Origin: Isoetes taiwanensis
Lineage: Eukaryota; Streptophyta; Lycopodiopsida; Isoetales; Isoetaceae
Assembly (NCBI GenBank): GCA_021234155.1
Contig: JAJEKV010000050.1
Span: forward strand, 4,762,550-4,826,549
Reading direction: 5' to 3'
Length of the DNA stretch: 64,000 bases
Shown: in pieces, positions 1-11,032 of the stretch
Layout of the letters: each line of letters opens with the position of its first letter
How positions within the stretch are numbered: the stretch's first letter is position 1
The notes under the pieces: generated by a model
Database searches by the model: none
Told to the model about the DNA's origin: nothing
What the model saw: only the letters and a program-made list of their open reading frames with translations
Position numbers and translations under genes: made by a program

Positions 1-203
1 CTTTTCTAGTTTTCTATTTCTTTCAAGTTTGTCCATTAGCTCACATGTCAATTGTGCAATTTGTTGTTCAGATTTGTCGACACCACCGAAACCATTATTT
101 GTGGCACCTAATGCTTCTGAACATTTGGCAGATCTATGAGGCTAGATATGTTAGGCTAGTTCTAAAATTGTATAACATAATGCATTGTTGATTTCTTTGT
201 CAG

Positions 204-547
204 TCTGAGTTGACAAAACAAACATTATATGCTAATTACTTCATTGAGCGAAAGAGGCGTGTGTTGAGAGAACAACAACCTGGACATGGAAAGCGATGAG
301 AGAGCGCGTTACTAGGTCACCATCCATGGATCTAGAAGTTCCTTTGTGCATATCTTTGAGAAGCGAATCATCAATGTGGAGGAAGAGTGGAGTTTGCTCG
401 AGTGTAGGGAGATCCACGAATACTTTTAGACTTTATGGTGATTTTCAGTTCTATCTGAATGGGAAAAAAATTGGATACCGACGTGAATATTCAATCAAAT
501 GTAAAGATTGTAAAATTCCAAAGCAATTAGAAATAATTAAAGTTTGA
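204..547 (+). pseudogene. Gene X, copy A (C-terminal exon, frameshifted)
   Basis: Homologous to the second exon of the intact X gene at 35968-36304. Shared blocks are QTLY-NYF-ERKRR (219 onward), a VEEE-x6-C-R-E block in another frame, then NTFRLYG-F-F-L-GKKIGYRRE and KCKDC near the end. The blocks lie in different frames and a TGA ends the first, so at least two frameshifts separate them. A pyrimidine-rich acceptor-like site ends at about 203, where the exon would begin. No known domain was recognised; the C-terminal Cys-x2-Cys could bind metal but that is a guess. Confidence 0.7.
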
Positions 548-798
548 GAAGAAATGGATATTGGGTTCAAGTCGACATTACGAATGGTTAACTTATGCGC
601 TTGATGTGATATTGAGTTTTTATTTGTTGTAAACATGCAAGGTGCTTTGTGCAACATAGTTTGCCGGGGCCCGATCAAGTATTCAAAGCTAGGAGATTTG
701 TTCTTACGATAATTCGGTTTGCCATATGCTACGACAACTACCATGTGTTCTTTTTGAAGTTGATAGTGCTAATAATCGACCTGCGGTTCAATCCCAAG

Positions 799-1269
799 GT
801 AAAACTTCTAGCAGTCAGATCACAAAAAGGAATGGGTGCTCTTTCAGGAATTGGAGTTGCGGTTGCACAAGGCTGTAAATGTCCCTTTATAGTAACGGAA
901 GGTGCGGATAAAGTACTAAAAATCTTGGATCGAGATCATCGTTTAAGGCGATATACACTTTAAATTGGAGCATAGGGATTTTATCTGATCTATATGTGTC
1001 CGGTGTGTAACTCTGTGATTATGTATGGCAAATCCAATTTTTTCCAAAATTATTCTCATGTCGTTCTATTGTTATGGCCGGGATCACTTATATGGAGTGG
1101 AGGTGGCGATGGTTCATTGCTATTACATGACCTTAATGATGGAAAATGCTTATATGGCCTAGGAGCGACTTTAAATGGTGCAGCAAGATGCATGAGTTTG
1201 GCTGGCCGGGATTCTAGAAAGTTAATTATAACTGGAGATGATGGTAATGCAATAATATATTCAATCTAG
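799..1269 (+). pseudogene. WD40-repeat-like host gene fragment inside element A
   Basis: Two open stretches (799-963 and about 1070-1269) encode repeat-like sequence. The first has FIVTEGADKVLKILD; the second has WSGGGDGSLLLHDLNDGKC and LIITGDDGNAIIYS. The spacing of Gly-Asp, hydrophobic strands and a closing Asp fits beta-propeller WD40 blades. The region between them looks intronic. There is no start or full-length frame. It lies between X and Y where element B carries different sequence, so it is probably a captured gene piece. The exact parent gene is not recognised. Confidence 0.5.
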
Positions 1270-1677
1270 GGGGGAGCCATGCGTATCACTGTTCTTAGAT
1301 TGATTATGTAGTCACCACCTTTGAGGTTCTCCAAAGTATTTGAGAGTATAGAAGAAAGCAAATTAAAGTCGTGAAAACTATGATCTATTGCGTCTGCTGA
1401 TCGATAACTAGTCAAACTGCACCTAGTGCATTGCTGGAGTGATCTAAGCTTTCTAAGTCAGGTTGATACTTGTTATTTGGAAAGAGAACTGCTCACAACA
1501 AGTTGGCATTGGCACTTGGAAGCTGCGTTTATGTTAGTAAAGCAAAGTCTGCATCATTCCAATTTGCAATTGTGTCAGTCAATTTTTGTTTGCCCGTTGA
1601 TGATTGCACCATTTTGAACATGGATAATTGACCTTATGAGGACGGAGATGAAGTAGTATATAACATATTTTATCAAG

Positions 1678-2158
1678 ATGAACCCTTTGAGACATAAGTC
1701 AGTGATGGAAGCTGGCGCCGTCAATGATCGATTCAGAAATAATCCTTTTGTTCAGCCCAGAGGTGATACCTTCTCAAGTGGTCTATTTCCTTACATGCAA
1801 AAAGATGGAGCTAGACAAGAGATGATTGTTGTTGGTCAGAAAATGCAAGACTTCATATCTAAATTCGATCTAATAGATTCACAAGTTTGTGAACACGAAA
1901 ACATCCGGAGGATTTATCTCACGAGGACTTGAGAACTATGGAACAAGAAATATTATTCAGATTCATCTGCTATAAATAATAAGAAGAACATAAGTGGACT
2001 ACCTTCAGAAAGTTATATCAAGGACAAAAGTGCTTTGTGGACATTTACTGCTAAAGGCTTAGCACCACAGGACGTGCTTTTACACTTTCTCTTTCTGCTG
2101 GTGTTAAAGACAAAAAATTTAACTGTCATTGTGATGAATGTGGAACAGACATTACAAT
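1678..2158 (+). pseudogene. Unassigned exon-like fragments inside element A
   Basis: A run of open, protein-like sequence: first 1678-1932, then a separate frame at about 1940-2070 (…ALWTFTAKGLAPQ), then at about 2070-2158 a frame with a Cys-rich patch CHCDECGTDIT that resembles a small zinc-binding motif. The frame changes suggest lost introns or decay. It may continue the captured gene(s) represented by the WD40-like segment just upstream. No family assignment is made. Confidence 0.3.
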
Positions 2159-2159
2159 A

Positions 2160-3700
2160 ATAGCAGCGATACAGAATATGACCTGATAGTGATAATTAAA
2201 AAAACGAGTGGTATATGATCCTGATCCAGAATGGCTATATTACCATAACTTTATAATTTTACAAACTTTCAGCAGCAATTCTATCCTACAAACAAAAGTT
2301 ATGTCTTCTACATAGGTCTGCGCTTTGCACCTTCTTTGACATATAAGCCATATGTGCCATAGAGATGTATAGATTCTTCACAATAGTACATATACCTTAG
2401 AATCAAATACAACTTTCTCCAGGTTTTATTAGATCATGTTCTATCAAGCTAGCTAGCTTCCCTTGGAATAGTACGTATTGTATTTCAATTTGAACTTTCT
2501 GTTGCATCCTTCAGCACGTAGAAGCAGTTTGCTCGGTCTGATTCCATCATATTAATGACCTTAGCGCAGATTGTAAACCATTAAACAGAATGTCTCCTGC
2601 AAAACATGATGTCTCCTGCAGTCAATGATTAAGAGAATTGAGAACACAGTAGAGAAGGAAAAGGGAGGATCTTAAACATAAAAGTGTAGCCAGAAATAGG
2701 GCAAACATCAAAACAATATATCATGTGGTGGACGCTGCATTATAATCATATCCAAATATCAACATATCTGAATTCCTACCTCATATACATAGTTAAAGTA
2801 AAGACATCTAAACACTCCTAATTGACATGATTGCTTCTTAGATGCCTATGACCTGATTGTTCCATCTCGCAACATGGGAATCAAACTAACTTACACACAT
2901 CCAAGAGAGAAGTTCCAAGATGCCTGTAGTTCCTAGGCCCTTTGGCGGGCCTTCTGGCCATATAAAAAGCGAGCGGGACATGTCAACACTTATAAACCCA
3001 ATCTTCCACAGTATGAAAAAGGATAGAAGCTTGTAAAACAAGAACCTGGCAATAATGGTTCATAATAAGCATACAACATGTTAACAGGACCTGTAGCAAC
3101 ACATGCAGGCATGGCAGCTTCAATGTCTGCATATATAGTGTAGCAGAAGCAAGTAACATGCATATAGATGTCGGTGTAGGCTAACTCCAGAGCTATAAGT
3201 TAATGCCAAGAGATGCACAAATTCTAGATGCATCATGTTAATGGATGGCTCTCTGACTGGCCACTGCCTAGGTTTATTTGCCACTGTGTTATGCCTAGGT
3301 TTTATTTTGAGACACCCTTGTGAGGCTGCCTTCCATGCATCATTGGCCAAATATTAGTTTGCCCTTGTGCACTATTCTTTCTGATTAAGAAGGATAAGTA
3401 CCATGTTCTTGCTGACCATAGCAAATAATAGCTTGCTGACCATAACAATCTCAAGTTTTGCTTGATATGTAACAAACAATAGACAAAACATAGAAACAAA
3501 ATTTCAGCCATAAATTTCAGCCAAAATTTCACGTTCTCAATGTACTGCCATAAACAAAAGAGGGATGTCAATGTAGAAAGACCTGGATAATGCATCAATG
3601 CAACATATAAGAAAACAACAAACGATCAGATTGCTCTTCAAGTACCTCCATATTAATACCACCCTGATCTTAGAGAAATGATCAGATACTACTTCCAACT
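2160..3700. other. Non-coding interior of element A
   Basis: AT-rich sequence with only short random open frames. Nothing recognisable on either strand. Confidence 0.5.
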
Positions 3701-3707
3701 TATTACC

Positions 3708-6383
3708 CTAAACCTGGGTTGGATATTCTGCCTTTGGCTGTGGATGCATTTCACGTCGCAACAGAAACATAATTGTTATAAGCTGAAACCTTTTGCAGCT
3801 GAAACTTGTTAATAATATACAGTATTTGCTTCCAACTCTACATCTCTTTTCTCTCCATTGTGCTAATTTCAAAAGTGCATCTGATTTTTTCCATGCCTCT
3901 CTTCTACGCTTCTTTGTGGCCTCTACCAACGTGCTCTCATCTTGTGGGGAAGCTCTTATTGCCAAGTTATCCTCGTGGCGACGAAGTATGCGTCTATAAA
4001 ACCACATAAACATCTGCCTTAATGGATTGGAATTTTCATTGAGAGAACAACCGCCACGTTGTGTTTTTCTATTAAATGCCATCTTCACTTGCTTGTGTGA
4101 TTTCTCCCTTCCTTGCGTGTTCCAAATAGCAAGGCTGCCATACTTCTCGGCAAACCATGGACCATGCGCATATATTATGTGAATATAGTGTGTAACTTCG
4201 CATTCACCCCATGCCTTTATGTATGCATTAGTGAATTCTCGTACCACCACACGAAATCTTTCCTTATCTTCTGCTGTGAAAAATTGCTTCTGCAGTAGCA
4301 CATTCAGATCTGAAAGTGCATTCCATGCATTGCGTTTTCTTGTTTCTCCATGTGCTCCATCTGACCTATCCCTTTCAGCTTCTACCAATTTCCTTCCAAA
4401 CTCATAAACACCATTTTTCTTATCTGAATTTAAGAGAAAATGCCTCGCTTTCTCTCCTCCAATGGACATCTTTGCAGGGACAGAACTCCTACCATTTCCT
4501 GAGCGCTTCGTGTCTTTCTCTAACTTCACACATCCACCATGCAGCCCAACTTCTGAAAGTACTTTCTCTACTCTTTCTATTCCATCTTTTCGCTCATTCT
4601 CATCCCGTATATTCCACATAAAACACTCAGAGTGGAAAATCATCTTTTCAACAATACGGACCAGTACATGAAGAGTACATATATGTACTCTTTCTAATGG
4701 GATGGGCAATATTGGATCAAAAGCGTTATCTTTAAGATGTCTATCAGGTGCTTTTTGCTGGTCGCATGACAGAGTACTTTTGGAAGCTCCCTTAGTTTTA
4801 TCTTTCAATGTATAAAGGCAAAATAAACAGTTCTTGCATGTTTTTGCACCTGAAGAACTTACATTGAACATTGCCTTCTCAGTCTTCAAATCAGCACCCA
4901 AATGGAAATTTACACAGAAAGAACCAAAATCTTCAACATGCAATTTCCCACCTTCATTATACATTTTGATTTGATTAGACATACCTATTTTCTCAAATAC
5001 CCACTTTAAGACTGCATAGTTCTCTTTTTTAACTTGAAAGCGTCCCAGCCACCATGTATGGTCTTCGGATTGCACTGAAAACCATCGAGGATCTCTTTCT
5101 TTTTTAGCTAGCTGCCTTTGCTTCTCATAATCCGCTGAAAAAGCAATGTTCATTAACGTTAATGATACCCTCTCATATTTTGTACCGTGGGTTAGCTCCA
5201 TCTTATCCAATTTCCGACAAATATCCTAACTGTCCAGCAACATCTCTTTCATGTATATCATAAAAAATGACCATTAATTGCAGCAGTTTCTCCAAATCAA
5301 CCCATACATTGTTTTTAGAACTTAAATTAATAATACTAGAATCACTTGAGTCTGTACCACTTGCTGGAGAAGAATCTATGGAGTGCAAACCTCCCAATAC
5401 ATCCAAAACGTTAGCATTACTCTTTATCCTTATTTTGTCTAAGCTGTAAGGCCTTGGCACGATGATCTTGTTTGTGCCAATTGATTTTAATGCCTTACGA
5501 AAGGGCTTGAACAGCAGCCTATACCCTTGTCTACTGATTCCAGCTTGGTCACAAATTCCTTGCACCTGCTCAACATCAATTTTTGAGCCAATTTCCTCAA
5601 GTGCAACCTCCACGATACTCTTTTTTAAACCAATATTGGATGGTGCATCTAACATGGCTCTCCGTTCATCCTTCGTTGTCAATGTAGTCACAACCTTTGC
5701 AAGGTCTTGAATTTCATTTTCATTCTTCTCCATGTGCATAACTTGACGTATAGCATAAATTCTCCGTGAATAAGCACCACCTCTTGGATTTAGACGAACA
5801 ATTGGTTTTTTACTTTTGTTTCTTTCTCGCAACCCCAATGATGTTTTCTTTAGTCTGCTCAATCTGCTTTGCAACGATATAACCATCTTTTTATATTTCT
5901 TGGCATCAGCCTTCAATATATCACTTTCTCTATTTGCTTGTTTAATCACAAATTCCATCAAACAAGAATCTTGTTGAAGCTGCAAGATTCTATTCTCCAA
6001 TTGCAACACTTTGCATTTTCCTTCTTCTACTTTACTCAATGAAGAATCATTGCTTAACTTCAAACAAGAAATCTCCTGTTGCAGCTTCAAATTATACCAT
6101 GACAATTGCATATAATAATTCACCATGCTTTCACAATAACCTAGAAGGCCCTGTTTTCCCTCACAAGCAAATTTTACGAGCCCTGTAACAGATTGGAAGT
6201 CTGGATGCTTTCCAGTGAAAGGATTACGAGGGTAGATTTCCCTTTAGCCTATATATCAGCATGTTTTGCTCCAGATAATCTTAACAAATTTTCATCCAAA
6301 TTCTTTTGTTTGAAGCCACCATTCCTTCTGTTCCAAGTCTGTGCATAATCCTGTGAAGGTAGCCGAATGACAATTTGGGCCAT
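3708..6383 (-). pseudogene. Gene Y, copy A: DDE-type transposase-like protein (broken)
   Basis: Start chosen at 6383 because MAQI-x-I-x-LPS is shared with copy B (start 41655). Order on the minus strand: a conserved N-terminal block with YPRNPFTGKHPDF and CEGKQGLLGYCESMV; a leucine/glutamine-rich coiled coil (about 6120-5900); a basic KKTSLGLRERNK stretch; a central domain; then GADLKTEK followed by CKNCLFC; CTLH (Cys-x2-His); and QGREKSHKQ near the C-terminus. The D…C-x2-H…E order is that of many eukaryotic cut-and-paste transposases; superfamily not identified. Two in-frame stops lie near 6245-6255 and a frameshift near 5215 separates the two long open parts (5203-6126 and 3708-5210). The homologous C-terminus ends at about GSKYC; the tail beyond it is not shared with B. 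Confidence 0.7.
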
Positions 6384-6931
6384 AGTAGATCAAACCCATC
6401 TCCATTAACTCTGTTTTAATTTATATCAGAATTCAAATGTTTGAATTCGAATTGGGAGGGAGATCCAGCAATTCAAATATTTGAATTTGAAATCAGGGAA
6501 CGTAGAGAGTAAGGCCAGGAGATTCTACTCTAAATATGTAATCTATAAACAATGCAAAAACCTTCTTCTCCAAAAAAACTATCTTACCTGGGATGATTCG
6601 ACAACACGATGCAGTAAAGGGTTGGAGATCGGCCTCGAACACCTCGACCTCGAGTAGCTCACTCCCACGGTTCAACCAGATCCATTTTCGATTTTCAGAA
6701 ATCTCAAAGTACACGTGGCGCCATGTTCTCCCATCTCAACGATTTTTAGGTATATGAAAAATGGGTATTAACTATCTTCTTAGCCACGTATTGAAAGATA
6801 TTACCTCTCTATAAATTTGGAGATTTAGAAGAGTTGAGAAAGATATTGTCTCGTGTGAAAATAAGGTCTTCTACTATACCTCCAATATGACGTGGAAATA
6901 CCAAAATATAATTTTGGGAACTCCTTAGGAG

Positions 6932-6962
6932 GCGCATAGGAGACCCCGTTTTAGCTCTAATG
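6932..6962. repeat. Right terminal inverted repeat of element A
   Basis: On the minus strand this reads CATTAGAG, CTAAAAC, GGGGTCTC. It matches the left end of element B in the first 8 and in the GGGGTCTC block with identical spacing. Flanking sequence (cccctgc…) belongs to gene Z. Confidence 0.7.
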
Positions 6963-7506
6963 CCCCTGCAAACATGACCTGCAGGGTCATTAGTACCGAA
7001 CATATTGACAAACTGTATGATTCGTTCATTAATGTCCAGATGCATCCACCTTGTGCGGATGTTGTTCCTTATGACCCAAACACAGGGCGTGCAATAAAGT
7101 GGAGAAAGCCAGCAATTTGGACAATGGATAGTAAATGGGAATCACACTACTGCAGTTGCCCAAATTCTTGTTAACCAGGCCATGGAATGGCCAGCAGAAA
7201 GGGGACATTTGAAATACCTTATCTTCTTTTTCTACGCTAAAAGAAAATGTCGGGTGCTAGCGGGGAATCTGACTCCAACAGAGTATGTAAAGGTGAGCCA
7301 GGAAAGCAACGACATCACAAAGAATACCATTCATCAGGATGTTTACTTTGAGCAAATACGGCAGCTAAGGAATCAATGGGAATTTTATGGCAATCCGAAG
7401 AAAGGAAAACGTGGACTATCCCAAGGTGGCGCATATTTAGTAAGTCTGGCTTCAATTTGTTCATGCAATATGCTTTCTTGAGATCCCCCATTCTAGTTTG
7501 ATTGGT

Positions 7507-7740
7507 CAAATTGGGCGGGTGCCCAATTTGGGTCCCCCCAAGCATGCATTTAACATGTTTACCTAGCGCCTCTTGACTATGAACTTGGGCGCACGCCCGA
7601 TTTTCCCCCGTTACATCGGCATGTAACATTATACTATACTGTTAAATTGGGCGGGTGCCCAATTTGGGTTGCCCCCCGTATGCATTGAACATGTTTGCCT
7701 GTAGCCTCTTGGGTCTCAAATTGGGCGGATGCCCAATTTG
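7507..7740. repeat. Hairpin repeats in intron 1 of gene Z
   Basis: Three near-perfect inverted repeats CAAATTGGGC…GCCCAATTTG (7507-7530, 7644-7665, 7717-7740) and a diverged one (7583-7604) sit at roughly 70-bp intervals. Flanks are also repeated (GCATGCATT-x-AACATGTTT, CGCCTCTTG/AGCCTCTTG). This is a short tandem array of about 70-bp units, each centred on a hairpin. Confidence 0.8.
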
Positions 7741-9583
7741 AAGACCATATACTTCAGATATGCTAAGTTTGCTATGTTGTGCAGGATTGGCTCGCCATAG
7801 CGAAGCAGACTTTGAAGAAAGCCGGCATGCGAGACTATGATTACTTCCTATACTTGGATGACGATACTTGGAATATGTGTGCCTCCAAGTGGCTCAAATA
7901 TTCTATGAAGACCAACTAAAAGATGAGAAAACTGAAGATGAGAAAACTGAAACAATAGTGGTTAAGAACCGGCTGAGAATGTTCACGAATAACAAATGCC
8001 GACCTTTAAAGTCCATGCACCCAATGGATTTGCAAAGGCTGTTGAATGAGATCATGGCAGACACCACCTTTATCAAGACCACCAAAGATTATACTGGCAG
8101 GCGTGTCATGAAAATCTGCACGGGGGAACTGAAGAAGATTGGCACCGTTGAGCGTGCACTTATCGAATATCTGAAGGAAGTAAAGAAGCTCAAAGTACAG
8201 AACATGGTTGATTTGAGAAAAATTCATCCAATATTCACGGAGAATTTGATGCTCATGTTTGTAAACAACGTCAATGATTGGGTTGATAGCCGCAAGGAGG
8301 CCGAAAAGCTTAATCTTCCTCAGGCTCTTATCGCAAAGGTTAATGAATATCTTCGTAGACCGGTGCAAGAGGGATGTGAAGCATTCAAGTGCTACCGTGT
8401 TAGTCCTCTGGGGATGTCAGTTGATGTCGTGAATACATTTGCTCGTTTTATCGGATGTGATTTCAGGAATATCAGAAAATGGAGCATGGAAGAATATCAA
8501 AAGTTCTTGGACCAGATCAGTGTACTAACGGACCAGCAACTATATTGGATCACAGTGTTTATCAGTCCAGAGCGTTTGAGTGAGTGCTTGTCCGCCATGA
8601 AAACAATAGACAGTGGTAGTCGTGCATGGGTGGGAGCGTATCAGGATCCTAAAACGAGAAACCCTTCCTCTAAAGTTCGCGAGCTGCAGAGCCTTGTGCT
8701 GGTACTGTATGTGGCCAGAGACCAAGCGGCTGCCCCTGCTCTGCATGACCTGAATCTATGCTTCATGGACGCAGACCATCGTCAAGAGTATTCAACGTTT
8801 CCGCAACACTTGAAGGAACTCGAGGACATAGAGAAGAACTTGCCCGATCATGAATGCGCAGCAGGTAACATGGTTTAAAATTGAGCAGTCGTCCATTTCT
8901 TTTCAATACCAATCATAACACTTGTCTACTTTCCTTCAGCATATTGGTTGTATCGGCCTTGGGGTGATAAGGGTGCGGCAGGAGACACAGGTGCTCTATT
9001 GCCGAATCAATTGGATTCCAGGACATGCACATACCTAGTGCGCAAATTTATGTTGGAGGGTTGCAGTGTGTTGGATTTCTTCTCTGGAGGATCGTTTAGC
9101 CGTGCAGCATTGTGCTTTGAGATTGATGAGACTGTGCAGCTTAAGCTTGTTCAAATTTTTGATCAACTCGAAGTAATGCTTGACGAGAAGAGGTCGCAAG
9201 CCTGTGCATTGCAAAAGATAGCAGAGGGAAAAAAGAAAGTAGGTGGCTCCAAGGCATCGAAAGTAGCGAGTACTCCTCCACCTCCTTGTCCATTTCTTGC
9301 ACAAACAGTGCACGAGTTGCAATCCACTCTCCGAATGTCTAAGGATTCTATCACAGACCATTTGAGAAGGGTTGCAGGTTTTGGAGCAAAGGACATGTCT
9401 TTCTTTAGAAAGAAGAAGGACAAGATTAATGCTTTGGTGGGCACTACACTAGTGTGCACCCAAGATGTGGTCGAGGATAGCTCGAAGTTTACGTAGCTAG
9501 TCCTCAAGGATCAAGAACCTTCCGTTGTGATGGAAACACAAGAAGCTCAACCCGTGGACCCAGTACCACTAGAGAAAGATAAG

Positions 9584-9629
9584 GAGGTTGAGGTTGAGGT
9601 TGAGGTTGAGGTTGAGGTTGAGGTTGAGG
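9584..9629 (+). repeat. (GAGGTT)n hexanucleotide repeat in coding sequence
   Basis: Tandem GAGGTT copies encode an alternating Val-Glu run in the acidic tail of gene Z. Confidence 0.9.
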
Positions 9630-10110
9630 GGGAAGATGCTACGCTAAGCCCCGAAGAATTCCTCGCCAAGATGGAGTTCCTAAAACAAGACGGGCAGGGA
9701 GGGGCACAACACAGTGAAGAAGGTGAGATCGATAAGTCAGTTGAAGGGGTGGTTGACCCTTGAGCTTTTTTGATAGCCTTAAGAACTGTTTTGTTGATGG
9801 AATCTGGGCAAAGTGGTCCCTCAATGTATATGTTGTTAGAATCTTTTATATAGCTTGTGAGTGCGAACTTTATGAAGTATCATGTCTCATATACATGAAC
9901 CAAGAAAACAAATACATGTCTCATATTTTTCTTATGTATTCATTTAGATAAAGAAAATGCATAGGTCTTGTAGCGAGCCACTAACAAAATATCTCTATAA
10001 CGATTGGAAACCAAGATGTTGATGATAAAACCAAGAAAACATCATGTCTGGACACGGCTAATTCAACACAAATATATAATAGATAATAGATAATATAAAA
10101 GATCGAAGTT

Positions 10111-10614
10111 TCAGTCAATGCCCAGTTCAACCTGAATAAAATCCCCCAGATCAAACTCATCAACGTAACTTCGGCTGTACAGATCCAGCCAGTCATCCAA
10201 GTCTTGGACAGAGTAAGTAGTGTTGACGATGAGCTTAGTTACCAAAGCTTCACGCTGACTTTTTTGCTTCTTATAAAGCTTCTTAAATAGCGGTCGGAAC
10301 GTGTTGTGCATCCAAACGTCCTCCATTTTCAGCAGCCTCTTCAGTGCCTCTGCCCTGTAAATATGGCGTTCCAATGATATGAGGCAGGCCTCCAGCTCCA
10401 CCCTACTGAGCTGATCTTCGTCCGAGTTTACCCGTGCCAACCCTTCCCCATGAAGGAGCTTCGTGACTTGGGCATTGATTTCTTCCCTTCCATTCTGGTT
10501 TATCTCGTTTTGCACCTCCACCTGCAACTGATTCGCATGGGCTAAGATTGGCTCACTAATATGGGACTGCATTTCGGTCATTGTGAATCCATATCTGCGC
10601 CTCATTCCGACCAT
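10111..10614 (-). CDS. Hypothetical 167-aa helical protein
   Basis: An open frame of 167 codons, rich in Glu, Gln, Leu and Arg and predicted by eye to be mostly helical. There is an acidic C-terminus (DLDDWLDLYSRSYVDEFDLG). It converges on gene Z, with about 350 bp between the two stops. No signal peptide, membrane segment or known motif is visible. It could be the 3' part of a repeat-derived gene; the start at 10614 is only the first Met of the frame. Confidence 0.35.
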   Translation of the reverse strand: MVGMRRRYGFTMTEMQSHISEPILAHANQLQVEVQNEINQNGREEINAQVTKLLHGEGLARVNSDEDQLSRVELEACLISLERHIYRAEALKRLLKMEDVWMHNTFRPLFKKLYKKQKSQREALVTKLIVNTTYSVQDLDDWLDLYSRSYVDEFDLGDFIQVELGID

Positions 10615-10640
10615 TCTGAGTGACCCGAAATGAATCTACG

Positions 10641-11032
10641 AGACTGAAGATTGGCAACACCCGGCTGGACTAGCAACACCTCCTAGAATGAGGCGCTTTT
10701 CTAGAACACCGCCTTGGATGACTCTTCCATGTGTTAATGGACACAAGGCCTGCCATCTCACCTACCTACACGATTCCCAAAATTTTGCTTCGTTCTAATA
10801 AAAAAAATGCAGTATTCTAAAAATTCTCAAAACATTAGCTTACTTTCAATTGCTATATGAAAACTTTGAAAAGTGTTTGATGTTTTAATGAAGATATGTA
10901 AAATTTTAATGTCATTATAGTTCATTTTATTGTGCACAATATGCTTTTAGAACCCTATATTCTAGATAGTAGCGACCATTTGAGATATTTATGGACTTGC
11001 ATATTTAATGAAACTATGCTTAATTGAGCACT
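10641..11032. other. AT-rich intergenic sequence
   Basis: No open frame of interest and no repeat recognised; borders the LINE-tail array. Confidence 0.5.

Larger units (their letters stand above)
1..6962. mobile_element. DNA transposon A (right part; left end outside window)
   Basis: The right terminus is placed at 6962 because the sequence there, read on the minus strand, starts CATTAGAG, then 7 bases, then GGGGTCTC. This is the same spacing and sequence as both ends of element B (34524-42223). Inside are a broken gene X (+, 204-547) and gene Y (-, 3708-6383), the same convergent order as in B. Between them lie unrelated host-gene-like fragments (799-2158). The left terminus would lie before position 1. 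X and Y proteins of A and B are clearly homologous but well diverged, so A and B are separate subfamilies and not a recent duplication. Confidence 0.75.
6965..9763 (+). pseudogene. Gene Z: spliced gene of unknown function, decayed and 5'-truncated
   Basis: The open frame is already running where element A ends (6962), so the 5' part was cut off. Exon parts: 6965-7140, then a frameshift to the frame ending at 7439; intron 7440-7784 (GTAAGT donor, GTGCAG acceptor, phase 0); 7785-7890, where another frameshift leads to the long frame ending at 8864; intron 8865-8939 (75 bp, phase 1); exon 8940-9763, interrupted by an in-frame TAG at 9494-9496. Notable segments: YLDDDTWNM, a long helical middle, GCSVLDFFSGGSFSRAAL, and an acidic (VE)n tail. 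LDFFSGG superficially resembles motif I of DNA methyltransferases, but the other motifs are absent, so no function is assigned. It may derive from a repeat family. Confidence 0.6.

Noticed and set aside
3793-4671. Overlapping plus-strand frames of 60-100 aa
   Set aside because: Antisense shadows of gene Y.
7507-7740. Regularly spaced palindromes resembling a CRISPR array
   Set aside because: Eukaryotic context, inside an intron, spacers are themselves similar to one another, and no cas genes.
8948-9496. DNA methyltransferase call for the VLDFFSGG segment of gene Z
   Set aside because: Only one weak motif-I-like stretch; no catalytic motif or target-recognition region follows.
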